DNA from: Candidatus Iainarchaeum sp.
GTDB lineage: Archaea > Iainarchaeota > Iainarchaeia > Iainarchaeales > GCA-2688035
Reading direction: 5' to 3'
Length of the DNA stretch: 27,856 bases
Assembly (NCBI GenBank): GCA_017609945.1
Contig: JAFCCZ010000008.1
Coordinates: 1-27,856, forward strand
The position numbers were made by a program, and so were the translations under genes. Positions 1 through 6,953 of this stretch are shown one piece after another (the stretch's first letter is position 1; each line of letters opens with the position of its first letter). A model generated the notes under the pieces. The model saw nothing but the letters and a program-made list of their open reading frames with translations. It was not told the DNA's origin and searched no databases.

Positions 1-6
1 AACCAA

Positions 7-315
7 CTATTTTCCGCTAAGGATGCCCTTAAAGTCAAACTCGTTCTCTTCGGCATTAATCAGCTTGCTACTGCACTTGTCCTGCGCACAAAGGCTGAAG
101 TAGCGCTTGCAAAACTTCCTTTCGCCGACCGTTTTAAGGTGCTTGCACTCCTGCCATTGCAACTGTGGCTCCCTTGCAGCCTGTTCTATCTCTGAAGAGA
201 AATCAATGGTCCTCTTTACTTCCTGCTTTACCTGCGAGAACTCAATTTGCTCGGTTTTTTGCTCCATTAAAGCAGATCTTCTTCTAGCACCCGCAATAAG
301 ACCGGTTAAAGGCAT
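7..315 (-). CDS. Small Cys-containing hypothetical protein
   Basis: A 102-residue soluble protein that I do not recognise. The C-terminal half carries four cysteines in a tight cluster (CKHL...KFCKRY...LCAQDKC, about residues 57-81), which could bind a metal, but no named zinc-finger family is evident. The N-terminal half is polar and charged. I chose the upstream ATG (313-315) because a TATA-like box on the minus strand (334-345) lies about 25 bases before it, the spacing expected of a leaderless archaeal mRNA. An internal ATG at 265-267 (residue 17) is the alternative. No signal peptide or membrane segment is visible. Confidence 0.6.
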   Translation of the reverse strand: MPLTGLIAGARRRSALMEQKTEQIEFSQVKQEVKRTIDFSSEIEQAAREPQLQWQECKHLKTVGERKFCKRYFSLCAQDKCSSKLINAEENEFDFKGILSGK

Positions 316-333
316 GCTTAATATTAGTCATAA

Positions 334-345
334 GTTAAATAAAAA
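334..345 (-). promoter_or_regulatory. TATA-like box for the gene starting at 315
   Basis: On the minus strand this reads TTTTTATTTAAC. It is centred about 25 bases before the ATG at 315, which fits a leaderless transcript. It is assigned only by composition and spacing. Confidence 0.5.
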
Positions 346-361
346 GGTTTCGGAAAAAATT

Positions 362-814
362 TCAAGCAGTCGACCGGTCGTGAACCCACATTTTCCAACC
401 AGTTGATGTCTTTTCAATTGTAATTTGCGCTTGCCCTTGTGCGGTTTCCACAAAAAAAGACATTCTGATTGCCCCCCAGTCGGGTGAAAGGCCCTGCCTA
501 AACATCTCAGCCTCAACCGCAGAAAGAGTTAAGTGTTCCTCAACTTGCCTAATACCAGCTTCCGTCAACTTCACCTGCCTTGGAATTTCCTTGAATATTT
601 TTGCAAGACTTGGGACGGCAGTAGGGAGATTGTGTATTGCCTTTGCTACAAAAGAAGGCGTTTTCACAAGGCGGGCCCTCATTGCGCCATACTGGCTTGG
701 GGTTAACTTCTTTGGAGGTGGCCTACCTTTCCCAGGGCGGTTTCCGCGGTGCCCCCTTCCGCCAGATCCTTTTCCTCCAGACCCTCCGGGGGGCTTATTT
801 CCCTTTTTGCGCAT
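362..814 (-). CDS. Hypothetical basic protein with Gly/Pro/Lys-rich N-terminus
   Basis: A 150-residue protein of unknown function. Residues 1-36 are low complexity (KKGNKPPGGSGGKGSGGRG and similar), a likely disordered, nucleic-acid-friendly tail. The rest (about 37-150) looks folded: a mostly helical part, then a short beta-like end (RMSFFVETAQGQAQITIEK ... GWKMWVHD). I prefer the ATG at 812-814 over the in-frame upstream ATG at 860-862, because an A/T-rich TATA-like stretch (about 838-848) lies about 28 bases before 814 and the added 16 residues would run through it. No membrane segment is seen, and no family is recognised. Confidence 0.6.
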   Translation of the reverse strand: MRKKGNKPPGGSGGKGSGGRGHRGNRPGKGRPPPKKLTPSQYGAMRARLVKTPSFVAKAIHNLPTAVPSLAKIFKEIPRQVKLTEAGIRQVEEHLTLSAVEAEMFRQGLSPDWGAIRMSFFVETAQGQAQITIEKTSTGWKMWVHDRSTA

Positions 815-898
815 AATTAAATAGTTCCACCGTAAAAGATTAAAAGATAATTCGACTCCCAAAAACCTTATTAATTGCTAAATAGGCAGAGTATATAA

Positions 899-1921
899 AT
901 GAAATTAGTAAAAACAATGTTAATTTCATTAACAATTCTGCTTTTTTGCAGCGTGGCTTACGCCGAATGCCTCCTTGGGCCTCCGGTAGTAACAACGTTC
1001 TCCAACGGGACCACTGAAAAAACAGTTCCTAGGGCAGATTTACCGGCTACGCTGGAATTCGAATTTGAGCAGAACGCCCAAGATATTTCAGGACACTTTA
1101 CAGTTGACCAGGCTGTTGTTGACAGCGCCCCGCTTGACCTTATTTTTGTTATTGACACTTCAAGCAGTTGTGGAACCAGCTTTGGGTCACACTGCTGGGC
1201 GCAGATCTGCCCAGACATTGGCAGCATTGTAAGCGGCCTTGAAGCATTAACCCAGGTCACAGACGTAGAGTACCAAATAATAGCAATGGCTTCAAGTTTT
1301 AGGAGTATGACTTATACCACTGGCTGCCCAACCCAACCACTCAATTATCTTGAATGGGGAACTGGCGGGATTGGGTCAGCCAACGGTGCAATCGTTGGAT
1401 TGCAACAGGACGATACATATATGGATGACGGCAGAGAATCCTGGGGCGTGTCCACAAACATGGCGATTCAAAAACTGGAGGCAGATGGTTGGTGGCGGTC
1501 GCTTGCATACAAAATAGCTGTATTTATTGCAGACAACGACCCAACAGGGGGCCACGACAAAACTTACTATTCGGCATGGGAAGGGGTAGGGCACGATTGG
1601 AAGGGCTACAGGTGCGGGGAAATATCAATGATTGACGACGGGCCAGGCTATGAGTTTGGCTTGCCAGATACACGCATCCCAATACCCAGAACAAGTGCCC
1701 CAAACCCAACTGACAACATAGAATGCGAAACCGGGGTTGTGCAAGAGCTTATTGACGTGGCAAACGCGCGAGGAATTAAACTGGTTGCAATGTACCCCGC
1801 AGATAAGGATACGGGGGCGGACAATCTTGAGTACGGGAATGAAAACGAGCAATGCCCAAATCCAAGCTACGGGGCGTGCACAAACCAAAACTATGGAGAG
1901 AATCAAAACCAAAACAATTAA
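899..1921 (+). CDS. Secreted von Willebrand factor A domain protein, N-terminal part (frameshifted)
   Basis: Residues 1-22 form a signal peptide ending AYA, so the protein is exported. A VWA-type domain begins near residue 79 with a beta strand (LDLIFVID) followed by D-T-S-S-S, matching the DxSxS metal-ion-dependent adhesion site. A later strand, AVFIADND, would supply a further metal-site acidic residue. Such domains bind protein ligands through a divalent metal at the cell surface. The frame stops at 1919-1921 in an Asn/Gln-rich stretch. The +1 frame continues at once with a domain and a C-terminal membrane anchor (1893-2372), so a full-length protein of about 490 residues is probably split by a frameshift. 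A TATA-like box (about 866-876) lies 28 bases upstream. Confidence 0.8.
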   Translation: MKLVKTMLISLTILLFCSVAYAECLLGPPVVTTFSNGTTEKTVPRADLPATLEFEFEQNAQDISGHFTVDQAVVDSAPLDLIFVIDTSSSCGTSFGSHCWAQICPDIGSIVSGLEALTQVTDVEYQIIAMASSFRSMTYTTGCPTQPLNYLEWGTGGIGSANGAIVGLQQDDTYMDDGRESWGVSTNMAIQKLEADGWWRSLAYKIAVFIADNDPTGGHDKTYYSAWEGVGHDWKGYRCGEISMIDDGPGYEFGLPDTRIPIPRTSAPNPTDNIECETGVVQELIDVANARGIKLVAMYPADKDTGADNLEYGNENEQCPNPSYGACTNQNYGENQNQNN

Positions 1922-2372
1922 TGTCTCGTCCAGCGGGCCCGTCCCAACAGAACCAAAAATTAACAGCATTACCGCAACAGACATTCATGAGGGCGGAACA
2001 ACTGAGGTTGTACTAAAAATAAATGATGAAGCAACGGGGGAAGACTTCAAGTTCTCGATAAAAAATCTGGTAAAAGGAAACCTGCTGGGAATGCCAAGTG
2101 CAACACAATGGCAGACCACTCAGAACAATTCGACAGAAACCTACACCTTTGGAGAGGTGGGAATCCCGGATGCAGAAGTTTCTTTCAGCGAGGGAAACTA
2201 CAAGGTTTGTGCGGAGATTGTTTCAAACGGAGATAAGGAGTGCACAAGCTTCCATGTATTCCCTGGAAGCGAACTAGGCGAACCTGTAAAGATCCCGGAG
2301 AATAAAGTGATTATTGTAATAATCGTGTTCACGGGAGTAATGCTTGTTCTAAGCAGAAAACAAAAGATTTAA
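1893..2372 (+). pseudogene. C-terminal part of the frameshifted VWA protein (membrane anchor)
   Basis: This +1-frame segment continues the VWA gene. It encodes a beta-rich extracellular domain (about NSITATDIHEGGTTEVVLK through CAEIVSNGDKECTSFHVF, with two cysteines that could pair). A single hydrophobic helix follows (VIIVIIVFTGVMLVLS) with a basic end (RKQKI), the usual layout of an archaeal surface protein C-terminal anchor. It has no signal peptide and no convincing start of its own: the ATG at 1893 lies inside the upstream frame and has no Shine-Dalgarno, and the sequence before about 1920 in this frame looks non-coding. I infer one gene broken by an indel or read by frameshifting. The open frame itself extends back to 1737. 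Confidence 0.7.
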
Positions 2373-2399
2373 AAGGGTTATATGAAACTAATTTCATAT
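2366..2399 (+). promoter_or_regulatory. Promoter with perfect inverted-repeat operator
   Basis: A TATA-like GATTTAAAAG lies at 2366-2375. It is followed by a perfect inverted repeat with 8-base arms and a 4-base spacer, ATATGAAA-CTAA-TTTCATAT (2380-2399). The right arm runs into the start ATG of the ArsR-like gene at 2398. The expected transcription start also falls in this element, so a protein bound here would block initiation. The symmetry suits a dimeric winged-helix repressor, most simply the product of the gene it overlaps. Confidence 0.7.
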
Positions 2400-2724
2400 G
2401 AAAGCTGATTTAGTGCCCTATCACCTTTGCCTGGAAACGCTGGGAAACGAGCTGAGGGTAAAAATCATTGAATCCCTTAGGGAGAAACCAAAAAGCGTGG
2501 GAGAACTTGCAAGGGAATTGAACGCAGAACAAAGCAGGCTGAGCCACAGCCTGAAGGCGCTGAAGCAGTGCAATTTTGTGGCAAGCGAAGCAAGAGGCAA
2601 GGAACGGGTTTATTGTCTGACTAGGTCCTTTGTAAGGGAAATGCCCAAATCAAAGAACATCTTTGAGGCCCTTGAAAAGCATTTTGAAAAATTCGGATGC
2701 AGATGCTGGAGGCAAAAGGAATGA
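2398..2724 (+). CDS. ArsR-like winged-helix transcriptional regulator
   Basis: A 108-residue winged helix-turn-helix protein. The helix pattern LGNELRVKIIESLREKPKSVGELARELNAEQSRLSHSLKALKQ (residues 15-57, interrupted here only for description) is typical of ArsR family HTH domains, with recognition helix about 45-57 and wing about 62-74. Cysteines lie at 11, 58, 73, 101 and 103; the last two form CRC at the C-terminus, so the protein could sense a metal, redox state or an Fe-S cluster. Its stop overlaps the iscS start (ATGA, 2721-2724), which places it first in the Fe-S assembly operon. The palindrome at its start codon suggests autoregulation. The Fe-S sensing role is inferred from context. 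Confidence 0.85.
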   Translation: MKADLVPYHLCLETLGNELRVKIIESLREKPKSVGELARELNAEQSRLSHSLKALKQCNFVASEARGKERVYCLTRSFVREMPKSKNIFEALEKHFEKFGCRCWRQKE

Positions 2725-3890
2725 AGCGCATTTATTTGGACCACGCGGCAACCACCCCCTTGGACGAGAGAGTTTTGCGGGAGATGAAGCCGTTCTTTTC
2801 TGAAAAGTACGGGAACGCGAGCAGCCTGCACTCGTTTGGAAGAGAGGCAAGGGAAGCCATTGAGCGTGCAAGGGAAACTGTTGCAAGCGCGATAAATGCA
2901 GAGCCGGAAGAGATTGTATTCAACAGCGGGGGGACAGAAGGGGACAACACCGCGGTGCATGGAATTGCCTACCCCAACAGGAAAAAGGGCAGACATATTG
3001 TAACAACAAAAATAGAGCACCACGCAGTAGAGCGTGCCTGCGAGTTCCTTGAAAAGGACGGGTTTGAAGTAACTTATCTTGAGGTTGACAGGGAAGGATT
3101 TATTGATTTGCCCAAACTGGAGGCCGCGACTGGCAAGGAAACCATCCTGGTCAGCGTGATGCACGCAAACAATGAAATTGGAACCATAGAACCAATTGCT
3201 GAGATTGGAAAGATTTGCAGGGAAAGGGAAATTTACTTTCACACAGATGCAGTGCAGAGTGTGGGCAAGGAAAAGATTGACATTAAGGCAATGAATATTG
3301 ACTTGCTTAGCGCAAGCGGGCACAAATTTTACGGCCCAAAAGGTGTTGGGTTTTTGTACGTTAGAAAGGGCACAAAACTACGCCCTTTAATGCACGGAGG
3401 AGGGCACGAAAAAGGGTTAAGGAGCGGAACAGAGAATGTTGTAGGGATTGTCGGACTGGCAAAGGCCCTGGAGATTGCCGAGGCGGAACGGGAGAAAGAG
3501 GCTGCAAGGAAGAGAAAGCTTGCAAAAGGGCTTGTGAAGCAGGCGCTGGAGATTGAAAACTCCTGGATGAACGGGCCTGAAATCGGGAAAAAGAGGTTGA
3601 GCAACAATGTGAACTTGGGTTTTGATTTTGTGGAGGGCGAGAGCATGGTTTTGATGCTTGATGACAAGGGAATTGCCTGCTCCACAGGAAGCGCGTGCAG
3701 CACAAAGGATTTGCGCCCAAGCCACGTGCTACTGGCAATCGGGTTGAAGCCCTGGCAGGCGCACGGCTCTTTGAGGCTTACAATGGGAAGAGACACCAAA
3801 GAAAAGGATATTAGGCAGGTTATTGAAAGTGTAAATGAAATTGTTGGAAAACTGAGGGAGATAAGCCCAATGTATAAGGGGGGGAATTGA
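2721..3890 (+). CDS. iscS: Cysteine desulfurase (IscS/NifS family)
   Basis: A PLP enzyme that removes sulfur from cysteine as a persulfide and passes it to the scaffold IscU for Fe-S cluster assembly. The 389 residues match the usual IscS length. Visible motifs: YLDHAATTP at the N-terminus, EHHAV (99-103), HANNEIGTI (148-155), HTDAVQ (174-179), the PLP lysine in SGHKFYGPKG (K202), RSGTEN (234-239) and the catalytic cysteine C326 in STGSACSTKD. An in-frame ATG at 2697 exists, but I chose 2721 because it overlaps the regulator's stop (ATGA), follows a good GGAGG at 2708-2712 and begins exactly at the family's N-terminus. iscU starts directly after it. Confidence 0.97.
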   Translation: MKRIYLDHAATTPLDERVLREMKPFFSEKYGNASSLHSFGREAREAIERARETVASAINAEPEEIVFNSGGTEGDNTAVHGIAYPNRKKGRHIVTTKIEHHAVERACEFLEKDGFEVTYLEVDREGFIDLPKLEAATGKETILVSVMHANNEIGTIEPIAEIGKICREREIYFHTDAVQSVGKEKIDIKAMNIDLLSASGHKFYGPKGVGFLYVRKGTKLRPLMHGGGHEKGLRSGTENVVGIVGLAKALEIAEAEREKEAARKRKLAKGLVKQALEIENSWMNGPEIGKKRLSNNVNLGFDFVEGESMVLMLDDKGIACSTGSACSTKDLRPSHVLLAIGLKPWQAHGSLRLTMGRDTKEKDIRQVIESVNEIVGKLREISPMYKGGN

Positions 3891-3891
3891 A

Positions 3892-4278
3892 ATGTATAGT
3901 GATAAGACAATGGATTTGTTCAGGCACCCAAAAAATATTGGCGAGATAAAGGATGCTGATGCAATTGGAAAGGTCGGCAACAAAATATGCGGAGATGTGA
4001 TGTGGGTTTACTTAAAGATTGGCAAGAACAAGAAGGGCGAAGAGGTAATTGAAGACATTAAAGTAAAGACCTTTGGATGTGTTGCCGCGATTGCCACAAG
4101 CTCGGCGTTAACAGAAGTGGTTAAGGGAATGAGGTTAAGTGAGGCGGAAAAAATCACAAAGCAGAATGTGGCGGGTTATGTCGGCGGGCTGCCGCCTGCG
4201 AAAGTTCACTGCAGCGTTTTGGCGGTTGACGGACTGAGGAAGGCAATAAAAGAGTATAAAAAGAAAAAGAGGAAATGA
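3892..4278 (+). CDS. iscU: Fe-S cluster assembly scaffold IscU/NifU-like
   Basis: A 128-residue scaffold on which sulfur from IscS and iron are assembled into a cluster. The three ligand cysteines are present: C33 in NKICGD (with the accompanying D35), C63 in KTFGCVAAIATSS and C107 in PPAKVHCSVLA. The usual FGCG is FGCV here. The N-terminal DLFRHPKNIGEI is typical of the family, and LPPAK matches the co-chaperone contact region LPPVK. The protein ends in a Lys/Arg tail. The start lies one base after the iscS stop, and the end overlaps the pth2 start (ATGA). No HscA/HscB or Suf genes are seen in the window. Confidence 0.95.
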   Translation: MYSDKTMDLFRHPKNIGEIKDADAIGKVGNKICGDVMWVYLKIGKNKKGEEVIEDIKVKTFGCVAAIATSSALTEVVKGMRLSEAEKITKQNVAGYVGGLPPAKVHCSVLAVDGLRKAIKEYKKKKRK

Positions 4279-4625
4279 TAGTTATGGATTTGAAGCAGGC
4301 AATTGTTGTCAGAACCGATTTGGGTATGGGGAAGGGAAAGATTGCGGCGCAGGCAAGCCATGCAAGCGTTGAGGTTCTTGGGAAAGCGGATTCCAAAGTG
4401 GTTGAGGAATGGAAGCAGCAGGGAATGAAGAAGATTGTGCTAAAGGTTGGTGACAAGCGGGAACTGCTTGAACTGTTTCAGAAAATGAAAAAGATCTTTC
4501 CCGCCGCGCTTATTAAGGACGCCGGGCTAACGCAGATAGCGCCAGGCGAACCGACATGCATCGCGGTGGGGCCAGCTGAAGAGATAGAATTGGACAAGTT
4601 TTTGGGCGATCTAAAGCTACTCTAG
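4275..4625 (+). CDS. pth2: Peptidyl-tRNA hydrolase, Pth2 type
   Basis: An archaeal/eukaryotic-type enzyme that frees tRNA from prematurely released peptidyl-tRNA. Its 116 residues match the family length. Signature segments: KQAIVVRTDLGMGKGKIAAQASHAS near the N-terminus (longer than quoted elsewhere, cut here as AIVVRTDLGMGKGK and AAQASHAS), KIVLKVGDKRELLEL, and the C-terminal DAGLTQIAPGEPT followed by AVGP and LKLL. The ATG at 4275 overlaps the iscU stop; the ATG at 4284 (MDLKQ) is an alternative with better spacing from GAGG (4269-4272). Its co-transcription with iscSU looks like operon packing, with no known functional link. The 3' end overlaps the convergent lipoprotein gene by nine bases. 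Confidence 0.95.
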   Translation: MIVMDLKQAIVVRTDLGMGKGKIAAQASHASVEVLGKADSKVVEEWKQQGMKKIVLKVGDKRELLELFQKMKKIFPAALIKDAGLTQIAPGEPTCIAVGPAEEIELDKFLGDLKLL

Positions 4626-5411
4626 GTCGGGAAAATGGCCCTTGCTGGCCCTTTCAAGGCAAATCTGCTTTATGGCCTCGTCCAAAACGCTTTCGCAGAT
4701 TAAGGGGTCCTGGTAAGCCGCCGCTATTTCCTCAAAGCAGGTGTCCCTTTCAAATCCGTGCAATGGCAGGCATTTCTCAGCGTCCCCTGACTCAATTGCA
4801 GACTTTTTAATGCAAACCTCTCTCCAGGACTGTGAAGAAATTTTGTTGCATATTTGCATTGCCTTGCCCCAGCAAAGCGTGTCCCAGGCCTGCGACTCAA
4901 GTTCCAGGCACTCTTCGGTAAAGCGCTTTTCCAGGTTGTCTGCACAGCGCGATTCCCAGAGCGATCCCAGAAGGTAAAAGCACTCGTCAGCGTAAAACAC
5001 TTCAACCGCAACATCGGCAATGCACATGTTTTTCACATTTGTGTTGTCAGAACCGTAAGCACTCTCCATATTGGAACAAACAGATGTATCAAGCTTTTCC
5101 CTTGCGATTCCTAAAACGCAGTTGTTTCGCATCCACTGCTCTGAAATTCCAGAGCAGGGAGCTGGGTCCTTGGACTCAATAGCCGAGGTGAAAGCGCACT
5201 GATCTTTCTCAAACTGGCTTTCCATTGCCTCGCAGTTTCCAGGGATTGGCGCGGGCAAGGGGGGCATTGTGGCATCGAAAACCGGTTCAAGAAAATACTC
5301 TTCATCGTCTGCTCCTGTTATTAGATCATCTTCCTCAGGCGGCTGTTGAATGCAACCGGCAAGCGCAATCATTAGCGCAATGGCAAAAACAAGATATATT
5401 TTTTTGGGCAT
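4617..5411 (-). CDS. Lipoprotein with eight tandem two-cysteine repeats
   Basis: A 264-residue exported protein. Residues 1-20 form a lipoprotein signal ending in the lipobox ALAGC, so C20 should carry the lipid. An acidic, Pro-rich spacer follows (about 21-58). Eight repeats of the form C-x(9-17)-C-x(7-13) then fill the rest. Their cysteines are at 60/72, 86/98, 112/130, 144/156, 168/180, 188/200, 214/225 and 239/251, commonly with a helical pattern between them and an A-x-E-x(2)-D-like linker. Each repeat is probably a small helical hairpin closed by a disulfide. I know similar Cys-repeat proteins from DPANN-type genomes but no function. The frame is open upstream to 5846, antisense to the GTPase gene; the lipobox sets the true start. 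Confidence 0.85.
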   Translation of the reverse strand: MPKKIYLVFAIALMIALAGCIQQPPEEDDLITGADDEEYFLEPVFDATMPPLPAPIPGNCEAMESQFEKDQCAFTSAIESKDPAPCSGISEQWMRNNCVLGIAREKLDTSVCSNMESAYGSDNTNVKNMCIADVAVEVFYADECFYLLGSLWESRCADNLEKRFTEECLELESQAWDTLCWGKAMQICNKISSQSWREVCIKKSAIESGDAEKCLPLHGFERDTCFEEIAAAYQDPLICESVLDEAIKQICLERASKGHFPDLE

Positions 5412-5436
5412 ATTACCATTAATATAACAAAAGGGA

Positions 5437-5446
5437 TATTTAATAA
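5437..5446. promoter_or_regulatory. Shared symmetric TATA-like box between divergent genes
   Basis: The near-symmetric TATTTAATA core lies about 24 bases before the GTPase ATG (5464) on the plus strand and about 28 bases before the lipoprotein ATG (5411) on the minus strand. The spacer is only 52 bases and has no other good box, so one element may serve both leaderless genes. Confidence 0.5.
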
Positions 5447-5463
5447 TTAGCATTGGTGGTTTG

Positions 5464-6213
5464 ATGAGAAAGAGTTTTGCTTCACGGGTTGGTAGGATAA
5501 TACGACAGTCTGACATAGTAATAGAGGTTGTTGACGCCCGCTTTCCTGAAGAAACCAGAAACCGTGCTCTGGAAAGCAAAGTTGTTGACTCTGGAAAAAA
5601 GCTGATTATCGCAATTAACAAGGCAGACCTTGTCTCAAAGGAGAGAGCAAAGAGGGCAAAGCGGGGGATTTCAAAGCCTGCAGTTTGCGTTTTCCTCAGC
5701 GCAAAGGACAGAAAAGGGGTTAAGAGGCTGATGCGCGAAATAGGGATTGCCGGCAAAGGAAAGTCTGTTGTTGGAGTTATTGGGTATCCAAACACCGGCA
5801 AGAGCAGCGTGATAAATGCATTGAAGGGAAGAAAGGTGGTGCGCACCAGCAGGAAAGCGGGTTTTACACGGGGCGAACAGCTTGTACGGCTAAATCAAGA
5901 GGTAATGCTTGTGGACTCACCAGGCGTAATTCCGTTCAACGAAAGGGACGAATTCAAGCTGTTTCTGGTTGGGGCAAAAAATGTGCAGGACCTTGGGGAC
6001 AGGGAGCTTGCTGCGTTGAAACTCATTGAATTTGTTCAAAAGAACAATTCAGGGGAACTGAAGAAAAAATACGGGATTTTGGGCAAAGGCGAGAAAGTCC
6101 TTGAGGAAATTGCCGTGAAGAGAAAAAAGCTCTTGAAGGGGGGGGTCCCTGACACCAATGCGGCGGCAGGAATTGTGCTGGAGGACTGGGCCAGGGGACG
6201 GCTAAAGGATTAA
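5464..6213 (+). CDS. Circularly permuted GTPase (YlqF/RbgA/Lsg1-like)
   Basis: A 249-residue GTPase with motifs in permuted order: G4 NKAD (52-55), G5 SAK (79-81), then G1 GYPNTGKSS (107-115), a Thr-containing G2 region (about 131-136) and G3 DSPG (151-154). This order defines the YlqF/RbgA/Nog2/Lsg1 group, which acts in large ribosomal subunit assembly. The N-terminal IVIEVVDARFPEETRN is the usual lead-in strand of that group. A C-terminal helical region (about 165-249) would contact rRNA. A TTG at 5461 precedes the ATG; I take the ATG at 5464. The archaeal substrate is inferred from the family. Confidence 0.9.
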   Translation: MRKSFASRVGRIIRQSDIVIEVVDARFPEETRNRALESKVVDSGKKLIIAINKADLVSKERAKRAKRGISKPAVCVFLSAKDRKGVKRLMREIGIAGKGKSVVGVIGYPNTGKSSVINALKGRKVVRTSRKAGFTRGEQLVRLNQEVMLVDSPGVIPFNERDEFKLFLVGAKNVQDLGDRELAALKLIEFVQKNNSGELKKKYGILGKGEKVLEEIAVKRKKLLKGGVPDTNAAAGIVLEDWARGRLKD

Positions 6214-6244
6214 ATTTATTAAGAAAAACGCCCTTGAGATTAGT

Positions 6245-6940
6245 ATGTTTGAAAAGATGAGAGAACACCGCAAGGTTATTGCATTCTTTGCATTTATTTA
6301 CCTTGTTTTCGGTGCGTCCCTGTTTTACCTGCTACTTTATACTCCTGGCCTTGAATTTTCCCAAGAGGAAACAGAGGAAGGCGGCTTAGACGTATTTATT
6401 GGGAACAATTCGGTGCACATAATTAATAGCATAGAGGTTGCGAGGCAGTCAGGGGAGAAAGTTCTTGAAATTGAACAGCTTCTTCCTGGAGAGAAAATCA
6501 AACTTGATTTCAGTGAAGAGTCGGGTGCGATAATCATTTCAGCCAAAGCGCCCTACCACGAAACTGTGGGCGCAAGCTTTACCGTTATATCTCCGAAGGA
6601 GAAAGTTCCGCGCATTTCCTACCAAATAATAGTTCCAGAGCTTGTGCTCGTTGGAACCCCTTTTAACGCAGAGATTGAGGCATGCAATGACGGCGAGGAA
6701 ACAGTTGAAGGGATGGAGTTTGAGCAAAACCACGAAGCAGGGTTCTTTGAGGAAGAAGAATCCGTTCAAATGCTTTCACTGGCGGTGGGAGCTTGTGAAA
6801 ACCTGGTTTTTTCGCTGACTCCGCTGAAGGAGGGTACAACCAAAATCTATTTTAATGTGAAAGCACGATCATATAGTAAAAAGTTTAGCCGGCAGGTTGA
6901 GATTACGGAGTTTGAGGAAATCCAGATAGCAGTAGAATAA
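6245..6940 (+). CDS. Single-pass membrane protein with Ig-like extracellular domain
   Basis: A 231-residue protein. A short basic N-terminus (MREHRK) precedes one hydrophobic helix (about residues 11-32, VIAFFAFIYLVFGASLFYLL), and the remainder is predicted outside the cell. The outer part is acidic and beta-rich. It includes a segment (VLVGTPFNAEIEACNDGEETVEG ... LVFSLTPLKEGTTKIYF, described in pieces) that resembles the CARDB/Ig-like repeats of archaeal surface proteins, with two cysteines that may pair. A TATA-like TAAATTTATT at 6211-6220, overlapping the previous stop codon, lies about 29 bases before the ATG. The function is unknown. The next gene starts 14 bases downstream and may be co-transcribed. 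Confidence 0.75.
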   Translation: MFEKMREHRKVIAFFAFIYLVFGASLFYLLLYTPGLEFSQEETEEGGLDVFIGNNSVHIINSIEVARQSGEKVLEIEQLLPGEKIKLDFSEESGAIIISAKAPYHETVGASFTVISPKEKVPRISYQIIVPELVLVGTPFNAEIEACNDGEETVEGMEFEQNHEAGFFEEEESVQMLSLAVGACENLVFSLTPLKEGTTKIYFNVKARSYSKKFSRQVEITEFEEIQIAVE

Positions 6941-6953
6941 GCAGGGTTGTTGT

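Noticed and set aside
2697..2720. Upstream in-frame start for IscS
   Set aside because: It lies inside the regulator gene. The ATG at 2721 has a GGAGG, the ATGA overlap and the family N-terminus.
5411..5846. Long in-frame extension of the lipoprotein gene, antisense to the GTPase
   Set aside because: The true start is set by the lipoprotein signal and lipobox at 5411. The extra 145 residues are antisense to the strongly conserved GTPase.
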